39,661 bases of DNA from Nevskiales bacterium (GTDB taxonomy: Bacteria > Pseudomonadota > Gammaproteobacteria > Nevskiales > DATLYR01), in contig DATLYR010000025.1 of NCBI GenBank assembly GCA_035574475.1, forward strand, positions 1 to 39,661. The letters run 5' to 3'. The notes beneath the pieces are model-generated. The model was not told the DNA's origin and did no database searches. It was given only the letters and a program-made list of their open reading frames with translations. Of this stretch, positions 32,570 through 39,661 are shown in pieces. Numbering within the stretch: the stretch's first letter is position 1; each line of letters opens with the position of its first letter. Both the position numbers and the translations under genes were made by a program.

Positions 32570-33673
32570 ATGACTGAAAAGCAAATCCCGGCGTCGGCCG
32601 GCGCGAACGATGGGATCGCGGCGATGCTGGCACAGGGTTGGGCCGGCTGGGCGGTGGTGACGCTGGTGGTGCTGGTGTCCGTGTACTCGTTCTCGCCGCG
32701 TCCCGAGCCTGATTTCCCGCCGAGCGGGCTCAAGTCCGACCGCGTGCTGCTCAACGACGCCGCGCTCGACGCCGGCCGCGTGATTGCCGTGGGCGAGCAG
32801 GGCGTGATCCTGCTGGCGGACGATCCACGCGGGCCCTGGCGCCAGGCGAGTGTCAGGACCCCGCGCGGTTCGACGCTCACGCGAGTGATGTTCCTGGACG
32901 GCGGTGTGGCCATCGCAGTGGGCCACGACAGCTGGATCCTGCGCAGCACCGACCAGGGCAGCAACTGGCAGGAGGTCCACTTCGACCCCGAGCGCTCCGA
33001 GCCGCTGCTGGGTCTGGCCGGGCCCTATGACGGCCGGCTGTACGCCTTCGGCGCCTTCGGCCAGTTCTTCGTATCGCAGGACAACGGCCTGAACTGGCAG
33101 CGCGAAACCCTGGTCGAGGAGGGCGCCGCGCCCAAGCCGGTGGTGACGTCCACCGACCCGGCCGACATCTTCGCGGGCGCCGCCGACATCGGCGGCGGCC
33201 TGGGCGAGTCGCACCTCAACGACATGACGCGTGCGGGCGACGGCGCGCTGATCCTGGTCGGCGAGCGCGGGCTCGTCGCCCGCTCCACCAATGGCGGCGC
33301 CAGCTGGCGCGTCGTGCCGCAGTTCTACAGCGGTTCGTTCTACGGCGTGATGACGCTGGGCTCGGGCCGCCTGCTGGTGCACGGCATGCGCGGCCATGTG
33401 TTCTACAGCGACGACCATGGCCGCAGCTGGAAGCCGGCCAAGGTGCCGCTGGCCAACTCGCTGTTCGGCGGTACGGTGCTGCGCAACGGCGACATCATCC
33501 TGGTCGGCGCCAGCAATACCATGCTGCTGTCGCGCGACAACGGCGCCAGCTTCGTCAGCGTCGCGAAGAAAGGGCCGCACGGCCTGGCGTCCGTGCTGGC
33601 GTTCGAGAGCGGAGAGCTGCTCAAGATCGGCGAGGGGGGGCTATCCCTGGTTCGCCTGGGCCAGGGCCATTAG
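32570..33673 (+). CDS. YCF48/BNR-repeat beta-propeller protein
   Basis: The product is 367 aa. A membrane helix near the N-terminus (about 22-45, GWAGWAVVTLVVLVSVYSF) anchors it, and the rest is a beta-propeller of YCF48-like BNR repeats, seen as repeated SxDxGxxW units: STDQGSNWQE, SQDNGLNWQ, STNGGASWRV, SDDHGRSWK and SRDNGASFV. Such propellers are often paired with MMPL/RND transporters in steroid and terpene degraders. Here the RND gene follows at once (24-bp gap). A role as periplasmic partner or lid for the transporter is inferred. GGAGGAG precedes the start by 11 bp. Confidence 0.82.
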   Translation: MTEKQIPASAGANDGIAAMLAQGWAGWAVVTLVVLVSVYSFSPRPEPDFPPSGLKSDRVLLNDAALDAGRVIAVGEQGVILLADDPRGPWRQASVRTPRGSTLTRVMFLDGGVAIAVGHDSWILRSTDQGSNWQEVHFDPERSEPLLGLAGPYDGRLYAFGAFGQFFVSQDNGLNWQRETLVEEGAAPKPVVTSTDPADIFAGAADIGGGLGESHLNDMTRAGDGALILVGERGLVARSTNGGASWRVVPQFYSGSFYGVMTLGSGRLLVHGMRGHVFYSDDHGRSWKPAKVPLANSLFGGTVLRNGDIILVGASNTMLLSRDNGASFVSVAKKGPHGLASVLAFESGELLKIGEGGLSLVRLGQGH

Positions 33674-33697
33674 TCGGCTAGCGGGGGGAGATTACGC

Positions 33698-36100
33698 ATG
33701 AACGAACCCAACAAGGCATCGCAGGGCGGTCAGCCGGGCGGACTGCAGGCGCTGGTGGATCGCTGGAGCCACGGCCTGATCCGGCAGCGCCGCAAGTTCG
33801 CGCTCCTGTTCGCGCTCATCACCGTGCTGATGGCTGCCAGCGCCAGCCAGGTGCGACTGGATCCGGGATTCCTGAAGCTGATCCCGACCACGCACCCCTA
33901 CATGCAGACCATGATCGAGTACATGGACGAGTTCTCCGGCGCCAACACCATCCTGGTGAATCTGCGCTGGAAGGGCAAAGGCGACATCTACAACGAAGAG
34001 TTCATGCTCGCGTTGCAGAACGCTACCGACGACGTGTTCTTCATCCCGGGCATCAATCGCACGCGCGTCAATTCGCTGTTCACGCCCAACACCTACTACA
34101 TCGAGATCACCGAGGACGGCTTCGACGGTAAACCCGTCGTGCCGGCCGAGTTCTCGCGCACGCCGGAGCAGCTGGCACAGGTGCGCAGCAACGTCGAGAA
34201 CTCCGGCCAGATCGGCCTGCTGGTCGCCAACGACCTCAAGGGCTCTCTGATCCGCGCCGACCTGCTCGAGTACGATCGCAGCAAGCCGCGTGGCGAGCAG
34301 AAGGTGGACTACTGGGAGGTGCAGAAAAAACTGGAGGAAATCCGCGCCAAGTACGAGAACGAGAACATCGAGGTCCACATCATCGGCTTCGCCAAGCTTC
34401 TGGGCGACGTGATCAATGGCCTGCTCGGCGTGTTCGCATTCTTTGCGCTGGCCTTCCTGGTTACCGTCGCCTTGCTGTACTGGTACACGCGCTCCTGGCG
34501 CATCACCGGCACGGCGCTGGTGGTGGCCATGCTGCCGGTGCTGTGGCTGATCGGCTGCCTGCCGCTGATCGGCTACGGCATCGACCCGATGTCGATCCTG
34601 GTGCCGTTCCTGATCTTTGCCATCGGCGTGTCACACGCGGTGCAGATGACCAGCGTCTGGCGCACCGAGGTGATGAGCGGCCTGGAGTCGGGCGAGGCTG
34701 CCAGCCGCGCCTTCTCGAGCCTGTTCATCCCGGGGACCACCGCACTGCTGACCGACGGCCTGGGTTTCGCCGTGATCATGCTGATCGACATCCCGATCGT
34801 GCACGAGCTGGGCATCACCGCCAGCCTGGGCATCCTGCTGATGATCATCACCAACAAGATGATCCTGCCGATCATCCTCAGCTACCTGACGCTGGAAGAA
34901 TCCAGCAAGCGCCACTCCGAGAACGCGCTGTTCGACGAGGGTTCGCCGCTGCTCAGGATCGTGTCGGCCTGCGCCGAGAAGCGCGTGTCCTGGCTGGTGT
35001 TCGCCGGCACCCTCGTGCTGCTGGGCTTCGCCACTTGGCAGTCGCGCTTGCTGGTGGTCGGCGATTCCGGCACCGGCGTGCCCGAGCTGCACGAGGACTC
35101 GCGCTACAACATGGACAGCCGAGCCATCGCCAGCAGCTACAACATCGGCGTGGATCTGTTGACCGTCATCGTCGAGGCCAAGGACTTCCCCACCGACTCC
35201 TGCCTGCAGTACCCGGTGATCAACCTGATCGACCGCTTCGAGTTGTACATGCGCGGGGTGGAGGGCGTACAGTCGGTGACCAGCGTGGCTGGCATCGGCA
35301 AGCTGGTGATCGCCGCCTTCAACGAGGGTAACCCTCGCTGGCGGGCGTTGCCGCGCACCGAGGTCGGCCTGTCCACCGGTTCCAAGGCCTTCGACCCGAA
35401 CCTAGGCTTCAATACCGAGGGCTGCCGCGCGATCCAGGTAATGATCTTCACCAAGGACCACGAGGGCGCGACCATCGCCCACATCGTCAAGGAGATCAAG
35501 AAGTTCATCGCCGAGAACCAGGTCGAAGGCGTGACCATGCGCCTGGCCAGCGGCAACGTGGGCGTGATGGCCGCGACCAACGAGGCGGTGGGCGCCGCAG
35601 AGCTGAAGATGCTGCTGTCGTTGTTCGCGGCGCTGGTGGTCTTCTGCCTGCTGTCGTTCCGTTCCTGGATCGCCACGCTGTGCGTGCTGGTGCCGCTGAC
35701 GCTGGTCACGGTGATGTGCAACGGCCTGATGGCCTTTCTCGACATCGGCCTGAAGACTGCGACCCTGCCGGTGATCGCGCTGGGCGTCGGCGTGGGCGTG
35801 GACTACGGCCTGTACCTGTTCGAGCGCGTGCAGCACTACATGGCCGATCCCAAGGTGCAGTTCAAGGAAGCCTTCGTGAACAGCATGCGCGAGCGCGGCG
35901 CGGCCGCGGTGTTCACGGCCTTCACCATGTCCATTGGCGTGATGACCTGGACCATGTCGGCGCTCAAGTTCCAGGCCGACATGGGGCTGCTGCTGGCCTT
36001 CATGTTCCTGGTCAACGTGTTCGGCGCCATCTGCCTGTTGCCGGCGCTGGCCTGCTGGATCTACCGCCAGAAGGGCCGCGTCGCAACCGACATCTCGTAG
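33698..36100 (+). CDS. MMPL/RND-superfamily transporter
   Basis: The product is 800 aa, in two halves. The first membrane helix is about 34-52, then a large periplasmic domain, then a bundle of helices from about residue 245 to 400. The second half repeats this, with the motif GVGVGVDYGLYLFERVQHY near 690 (the proton-relay Asp of MmpL-type proteins) and the matching FAIGVSHAVQMTSVWR near 308. It resembles hopanoid, lipid and steroid-associated RND proteins; I cannot tell import from export. It probably forms one transcript with the YCF48-like gene. A perfect GC hairpin lies just past the stop. Confidence 0.85.
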   Translation: MNEPNKASQGGQPGGLQALVDRWSHGLIRQRRKFALLFALITVLMAASASQVRLDPGFLKLIPTTHPYMQTMIEYMDEFSGANTILVNLRWKGKGDIYNEEFMLALQNATDDVFFIPGINRTRVNSLFTPNTYYIEITEDGFDGKPVVPAEFSRTPEQLAQVRSNVENSGQIGLLVANDLKGSLIRADLLEYDRSKPRGEQKVDYWEVQKKLEEIRAKYENENIEVHIIGFAKLLGDVINGLLGVFAFFALAFLVTVALLYWYTRSWRITGTALVVAMLPVLWLIGCLPLIGYGIDPMSILVPFLIFAIGVSHAVQMTSVWRTEVMSGLESGEAASRAFSSLFIPGTTALLTDGLGFAVIMLIDIPIVHELGITASLGILLMIITNKMILPIILSYLTLEESSKRHSENALFDEGSPLLRIVSACAEKRVSWLVFAGTLVLLGFATWQSRLLVVGDSGTGVPELHEDSRYNMDSRAIASSYNIGVDLLTVIVEAKDFPTDSCLQYPVINLIDRFELYMRGVEGVQSVTSVAGIGKLVIAAFNEGNPRWRALPRTEVGLSTGSKAFDPNLGFNTEGCRAIQVMIFTKDHEGATIAHIVKEIKKFIAENQVEGVTMRLASGNVGVMAATNEAVGAAELKMLLSLFAALVVFCLLSFRSWIATLCVLVPLTLVTVMCNGLMAFLDIGLKTATLPVIALGVGVGVDYGLYLFERVQHYMADPKVQFKEAFVNSMRERGAAAVFTAFTMSIGVMTWTMSALKFQADMGLLLAFMFLVNVFGAICLLPALACWIYRQKGRVATDIS

Positions 36101-36105
36101 CGAAA

Positions 36106-36126
36106 CCCCGCCCCCCAGGGGCGGGG
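36106..36126. terminator. GC hairpin after the transporter gene
   Basis: CCCCGCCCC (36106-36114) and GGGGCGGGG (36118-36126) form a 9-bp stem with a 3-nt loop, starting 6 bp after the MMPL stop. A short family A palindrome (36141-36178) follows. Confidence 0.55.
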
Positions 36127-36140
36127 CCACCTTGCTCTTG

Positions 36141-36178
36141 CCCTGCCCCTCGATGGGGGAGGCTGGGGTGGGGGTGGG
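36141..36178. repeat. REP-like palindrome, family A
   Basis: CCCTGCCCCTCGATGGGGGA followed by GGCTGGGGTGGGGGTGGG. It lies between the transporter and amidohydrolase genes. Confidence 0.65.
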
Positions 36179-36268
36179 TGAAAATCCCTCTCACCCAAAT
36201 GAGGCAGGCACCCCCCGTTCCGGGGCCGGTAAAGTCCTGAAATCCAGCGAAAGATTGGAGGAGCGACC

Positions 36269-37372
36269 ATGACCGCAGCCCTGGCCCAGGAACGCCTGGT
36301 CTCCGTGGATTCCCACGTGCACTTCACCGACGAGTGGGTGAAGGCGCGCCTGCGCAAGGAGATGCACGCGGTCTGGGACGAGGCCAACAAGAAGGCCGAG
36401 GCCTATGCGGCCCAGGTGCTGCGCGGCGGGCAGAAGAACCTCTCGCTGGAAGACTTCGTGGACCCGGACGCGGCCAAGGACCCGGGCCATTTCGAGCCGC
36501 ATGCCAAGCTCAAGGCCATGGACCGTGACGGCGTCTACGCCGAGGTCATCTTCCCCGAGCTGGCCGGCGCCAAGATCGTCAACCCCGCGCTGATGGGCGA
36601 CGACTGGAAGGAAGTGTTCCAGGGCTACAACGACGCCATGGCCGACTTCGCCTCGGTCGATCCCGTGCGCCTGATGACCGCCTACCAGCTGCCGCTGTAC
36701 GACATTGACTTCGCGGTGAAAGAGGTCTATCGCCTGGCCAAGGAAAAAAAGGCGCGCTGCGTGCAGCTGACGCCGTTCCCCTCCGACCTCGGCCTGCCGG
36801 ATTTCTACCACGAGCGCTACGTGCCGCTGTGGAACGCGATCCAGGACACCGACCTGACGATCCTGAACCACCTCGACCTCAAGAAAGAGCTGTGGGACGT
36901 GTTCCGCCGCGACCCGACGCCGCAGAAGGGCATCTTCACCGGCCTGCCCTGGGCGCCGCTGGCGGAGACCATCTGCATGTGGATCCTGACCGGCACGCTG
37001 GAAAAGTTCCCCAGGCTGCGCGTGCTGTTCGTCGAGCCGGGCCTGGGCTGGCTGCCGTGGTTCTTCGAGTACCTGCTCGACCCGCGCATGCACCAGCACT
37101 ACGAGTTCCCGGGCGTAAAGATGGCGCCGAGCGATTACTTCCGCCGCCAGTGCGGTGCGACCTTCATGTACGAACCCAAAGGCCTCAAGCAGTGCTACGA
37201 CTACTTCGGCCCGGACTGCCTGTACTGGTCCACCGACTTCCCGCACCCGGCGACCTGCTGGCCGAACTCGCGCAAGCAGGTGGTGAGCCAGTTCGCGGAA
37301 GCCGGCATTCCGGAAGCCGATCGTGTGAAGATCACCTCCACGAATGCGTTGCGGACGTTCGGGTTGAGGTGA
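36269..37372 (+). CDS. Amidohydrolase_2 (ACMSD-type) family protein
   Basis: The product is 367 aa. The N-terminal metal motif DSHVHF (13-18) and the C-terminal WSTDFPHPATCWPNS (Asp ligand) are the marks of PF04909 amidohydrolases; the middle has LFVEPGLGWLPWFFEYLLD. These enzymes hydrolyse or decarboxylate a variety of substrates with a bound zinc. The substrate is unknown; genes of this type occur in steroid and terpene clusters. The start at 36269 has GGAGGAGCG upstream. The gap to the next gene is filled with a REP element. Confidence 0.85.
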   Translation: MTAALAQERLVSVDSHVHFTDEWVKARLRKEMHAVWDEANKKAEAYAAQVLRGGQKNLSLEDFVDPDAAKDPGHFEPHAKLKAMDRDGVYAEVIFPELAGAKIVNPALMGDDWKEVFQGYNDAMADFASVDPVRLMTAYQLPLYDIDFAVKEVYRLAKEKKARCVQLTPFPSDLGLPDFYHERYVPLWNAIQDTDLTILNHLDLKKELWDVFRRDPTPQKGIFTGLPWAPLAETICMWILTGTLEKFPRLRVLFVEPGLGWLPWFFEYLLDPRMHQHYEFPGVKMAPSDYFRRQCGATFMYEPKGLKQCYDYFGPDCLYWSTDFPHPATCWPNSRKQVVSQFAEAGIPEADRVKITSTNALRTFGLR

Positions 37373-37389
37373 CAGCGCGCCAAGCGCAC

Positions 37390-37509
37390 TGTCATCCCCG
37401 CGAAAGCGGGGATCCACCCGGGCGAGCCCCACAGCGGGGGCGAGATCCGGGATCCAGCGACTTCGTTCAAACAGTAAGACACTGGTCCCCGGCCTTCGCC
37501 GGGGTGATG
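37390..37509. repeat. REP-like element, family B, compound
   Basis: ATCCCCGCGAAAGCGGGGAT and CCCCGGCCTTCGCCGGGG are joined by a spacer with a GGGATCCAG duplication. It lies between the amidohydrolase and CoA transferase genes. Confidence 0.8.
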
Positions 37510-37532
37510 GATTCAGAGCCAATAGGTGCAAC

Positions 37533-39661
37533 ATGGCAGGCGTACTCGACGGTCTCAAGGTTCTCGATCTTTCCTGGGGCATTGCCGGCCCCATGGCCAC
37601 GATGCTGCTGGCCGACAACGGCGCGCAGGTGACCAAGATCGAACCGCCGGGCGGCGACCCGTTCCGCAATCAGCTGGGCTACAAGGTCTGGCAGCGCGGC
37701 AAGAAAAGCGCGATCCTCGATCTCAAGAACGCCGAGGACAAGAAGGCCTTTATGGCGCTCGCGAGCCGCGCCGATATCCTGGTCGAATCCTACCGCCCCG
37801 GCGTGACCGAGAGACTGGGCATCGACTATAAGACCCTGTCCGCCGCCAATCCGCGGCTGATCTACTGCTCCATCACCGGCTACGGCCGCGACAACGAGCA
37901 CTCGCAGCGGCCGGCTTACGATGCTCTCGTGCAGGCGCGCACCGGCCTCATGTTCGAACAGCGCGGCTGGCCCGAGGGTGCGCTGAACCACATCAGCGGC
38001 CTGCCGGATCCGTATCCCGACCTCGACATCCCCCAGGAGTGGGTGCAGGGCGCGCCGCGACCGGGACCGCTGTTCGTGGCCTCGCATTGGCCGAGCCTGG
38101 GTGCGTTCTTCAATGCGTCACTGGGCATTGCCGCGGCGCTGCGCGCGCGCGAGCTCACCGGCCGCGGCCAGTGGGTGGAAACCTCGCTGCTGCAGGGCGC
38201 GCTGGCCGGCGGCGCCGGCGTGTGGCAGCGCGCGGAGAAGCCGGACACGCCGGGCTTCGACACCTGGATTCTCAATTCCAAGTCGCCCAAGGGCCACTTC
38301 CAGGCCAAGGACGGCAAGTGGCTGCACAACTGGGTACCGAACCCGCGCTTCATCCTGCAAGCCGCTGCCGGCGACAAGATCAACGCGACGCCCGATCTCA
38401 CCGTGCAGAACGATCCGGACCGCTTTGGCACCGGCCCCGAGGAAATCCTCGTCATGGCGCATTACCAGCCGCTGCTTGCGGAAGCCGTGGCCAAGTTTCC
38501 GGTCAAGGACTGGATCGAAGCCGCCGCTATCGCCGAGATGACCATGCAGCCGGTGCGCTCGATCGAGGAATCGCTGGCCGATCCGGCCTTCCTCGAGGAC
38601 GGCTGCGTGACCGAGGTCGAGGATCCCGAGTTGGGTAGGATCCGCACCGTCGGTAATGCCTTCAACATGAGTCTGACCCAGGGCAGGCCGGGCCATGCGC
38701 CGGTCAAGCCGGGTGCGAACACGGCCGAGGTGAAGGCCGAGGCCGGGAAGATCATCGACGAGGCCAAGGCGGCCACCGCCGCTGCGAACACCGGCAAGTC
38801 GCTCAAGTCGCCGCTCGAAGGCATCGTCGTGCTCGACCTGGGCCTGGCCATCGCCGGCCCCTTCGGCACGCAGCTGCTGTCCGATCTCGGCGCCACGGTC
38901 ATCAAGATCAATGGTCTGTTCGACCTCTTCTGGCACCGCGTGCACATCGCCTACATGGCCAACCGCGGCAAGAAGAGCATCACGCTGAACCTCAAGGACC
39001 CGCGTGCGATGAAGATCCTGCTGGATCTCGTCGCCAAGGCCGACGTCGTTCACCACAACATGCGCTACGACGCCGCCGAGCGCCTGAAGATCGACTACGA
39101 GTCGCTGAAGAAGCTCAACCCGAAGCTCATTTACTGCCACACGCGCGGCTTCGAGCGCGGCAAGCGCGCGGCGCTGCCGGGCAACGACCAGACCGGCGCC
39201 TGCCTGTCCGGCATCCAGTACGAGGACGGCGGCATGAGCCGGCCGGGCGCCAACGGCGAGGTCGGCCGACCGCTGTGGAGCTTCACCTCCTTCGGCGACA
39301 CGGGCAACGGCTTCCTGTCGGCGATAGCGGTGTGCAATGCGATCTACCACCGCGACAAGACCGGCCAGGGCCAGTTCGTGGACACCTCGATCATCAACGC
39401 CGCGCTGCTCAACACCAGCTATGCGGTGGCGAAGCCCGACGGCAGCGGCTTCGACCGCCCGCGCATCGGCGGCGATCAGGTCGGCTACTCGGCCGGGCAC
39501 CGTATCTACCCGACGCAAGACGAGTGGCTGTGCTTCGTGCTGGTCGAGCAGTCGCACTGGGATGAGCTGTTCGCGGTGCTCGGCCTGCCGGAGCTCGTGA
39601 CCGACAAGCGCTTTGCCACGTTCGAGGCGCGCGCGCAGCACGACGCCGAGCTGGCGCGGCT
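37533..39661 (+). CDS. CaiB/BaiF CoA transferase, two domains in tandem (partial)
   Basis: The frame is open from ATG 37533 to the right edge, so at least 709 aa are encoded. Domain 1 covers about 1-400 (GLKVLDLSWGIAGPMATMLL at the start, catalytic Asp130 in RPAYDALVQA); domain 2 starts at about 428 (GIVVLDLGLAIAGPFGTQLL) and keeps an Asp at 552 (GNDQTGACLSG). Class III CoA transferases move CoA between acids or act as racemases. A single protein with two active-site aspartates is less common than separate subunits. The linker at about 395-425 is rich in Ala and Lys. The C-terminus is outside the window. It may move CoA onto a steroid acid. Confidence 0.85.
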   Translation, partial: MAGVLDGLKVLDLSWGIAGPMATMLLADNGAQVTKIEPPGGDPFRNQLGYKVWQRGKKSAILDLKNAEDKKAFMALASRADILVESYRPGVTERLGIDYKTLSAANPRLIYCSITGYGRDNEHSQRPAYDALVQARTGLMFEQRGWPEGALNHISGLPDPYPDLDIPQEWVQGAPRPGPLFVASHWPSLGAFFNASLGIAAALRARELTGRGQWVETSLLQGALAGGAGVWQRAEKPDTPGFDTWILNSKSPKGHFQAKDGKWLHNWVPNPRFILQAAAGDKINATPDLTVQNDPDRFGTGPEEILVMAHYQPLLAEAVAKFPVKDWIEAAAIAEMTMQPVRSIEESLADPAFLEDGCVTEVEDPELGRIRTVGNAFNMSLTQGRPGHAPVKPGANTAEVKAEAGKIIDEAKAATAAANTGKSLKSPLEGIVVLDLGLAIAGPFGTQLLSDLGATVIKINGLFDLFWHRVHIAYMANRGKKSITLNLKDPRAMKILLDLVAKADVVHHNMRYDAAERLKIDYESLKKLNPKLIYCHTRGFERGKRAALPGNDQTGACLSGIQYEDGGMSRPGANGEVGRPLWSFTSFGDTGNGFLSAIAVCNAIYHRDKTGQGQFVDTSIINAALLNTSYAVAKPDGSGFDRPRIGGDQVGYSAGHRIYPTQDEWLCFVLVEQSHWDELFAVLGLPELVTDKRFATFEARAQHDAELAR

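Noticed and set aside
31106-33580. 824-aa minus-strand open frame over the thiolase and YCF48-like genes
   Set aside because: No recognisable domain, and it is opposite to two well-supported genes. Long antisense frames are common in this G+C range.
9889-37509. Insertion sequences or a RAYT transposase linked to the REP-like repeats
   Set aside because: No transposase-like frame was seen anywhere in the window; the repeats here are non-autonomous.

Overview
The window is about 65% G+C and carries steroid-catabolism genes almost end to end. It most likely comes from a steroid-degrading proteobacterium, probably a gammaproteobacterium. The reasons are the OmpA-type porin, chromosomal DinJ-YafQ, CcdAB and Doc toxin-antitoxin modules, three families of REP-like palindromes (one of the TGTAGGAGCG type common in Pseudomonas and Xanthomonadales), and the pairing of a YCF48-like propeller with an MMPL/RND transporter. 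The genus cannot be fixed from the sequence alone.

Layout. (1) 0-11.7 kb, nearly all on the minus strand: an LCMT-type methyltransferase, an SDR, an OmpA protein with a good sigma70-like promoter, two crotonases, a DHRS1-like SDR, a FadD3-like CoA ligase, a KshB-like reductase, another SDR and a KSTD-family flavoprotein. One small membrane protein lies on the plus strand. (2) 11.9-23.3 kb, plus strand: an extradiol dioxygenase (HsaC/TesB type), ipdA, ipdB, a DUF35/Ltp pair, ipdC, echA20, two acyl-CoA dehydrogenases, fadA6 and an SDR. This is the core set for degrading the last two steroid rings (HIP pathway). (3) 23.3-28.3 kb, an accessory block: an ORF6N-domain gene, a thioesterase, DinJ-YafQ, CcdAB, a small lipoprotein, one more acyl-CoA dehydrogenase and an AbrB-Doc module. 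(4) 28.3-32.4 kb: fadE30-like, ipdF-like, a MaoC hydratase and a thiolase. (5) 32.5-39.7 kb: the YCF48-like protein, the MMPL transporter, an amidohydrolase and a tandem-domain CaiB/BaiF CoA transferase that runs off the right edge.

How the genes fit together. The KSTD-type flavoprotein, the KshB-type reductase and the extradiol dioxygenase act on the A/B rings. FadD3, FadE30 and IpdF activate and oxidise the C/D-ring acid. IpdC, EchA20 and IpdAB open rings D and C. The acyl-CoA dehydrogenases, crotonases, SDRs and thiolases finish by beta-oxidation. The ring-B oxygenase KshA, HsaA/B/D and a transcriptional regulator are not in the window.

The strongest unexplained signal is a repeated promoter-like module. 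A near-identical 20-bp box (TCACCCCAACGGATGAAGAG or a close variant) is followed 17-19 bp later by an AATAAT/CATAAT -10-like hexamer. It occurs three times and always points at steroid genes: back to back between the KSTD-type gene and the dioxygenase-ipdAB operon, and again before fadE30-ipdF. A second striking feature is that nearly every gap in the 12-23 kb operon holds a REP-like palindrome.
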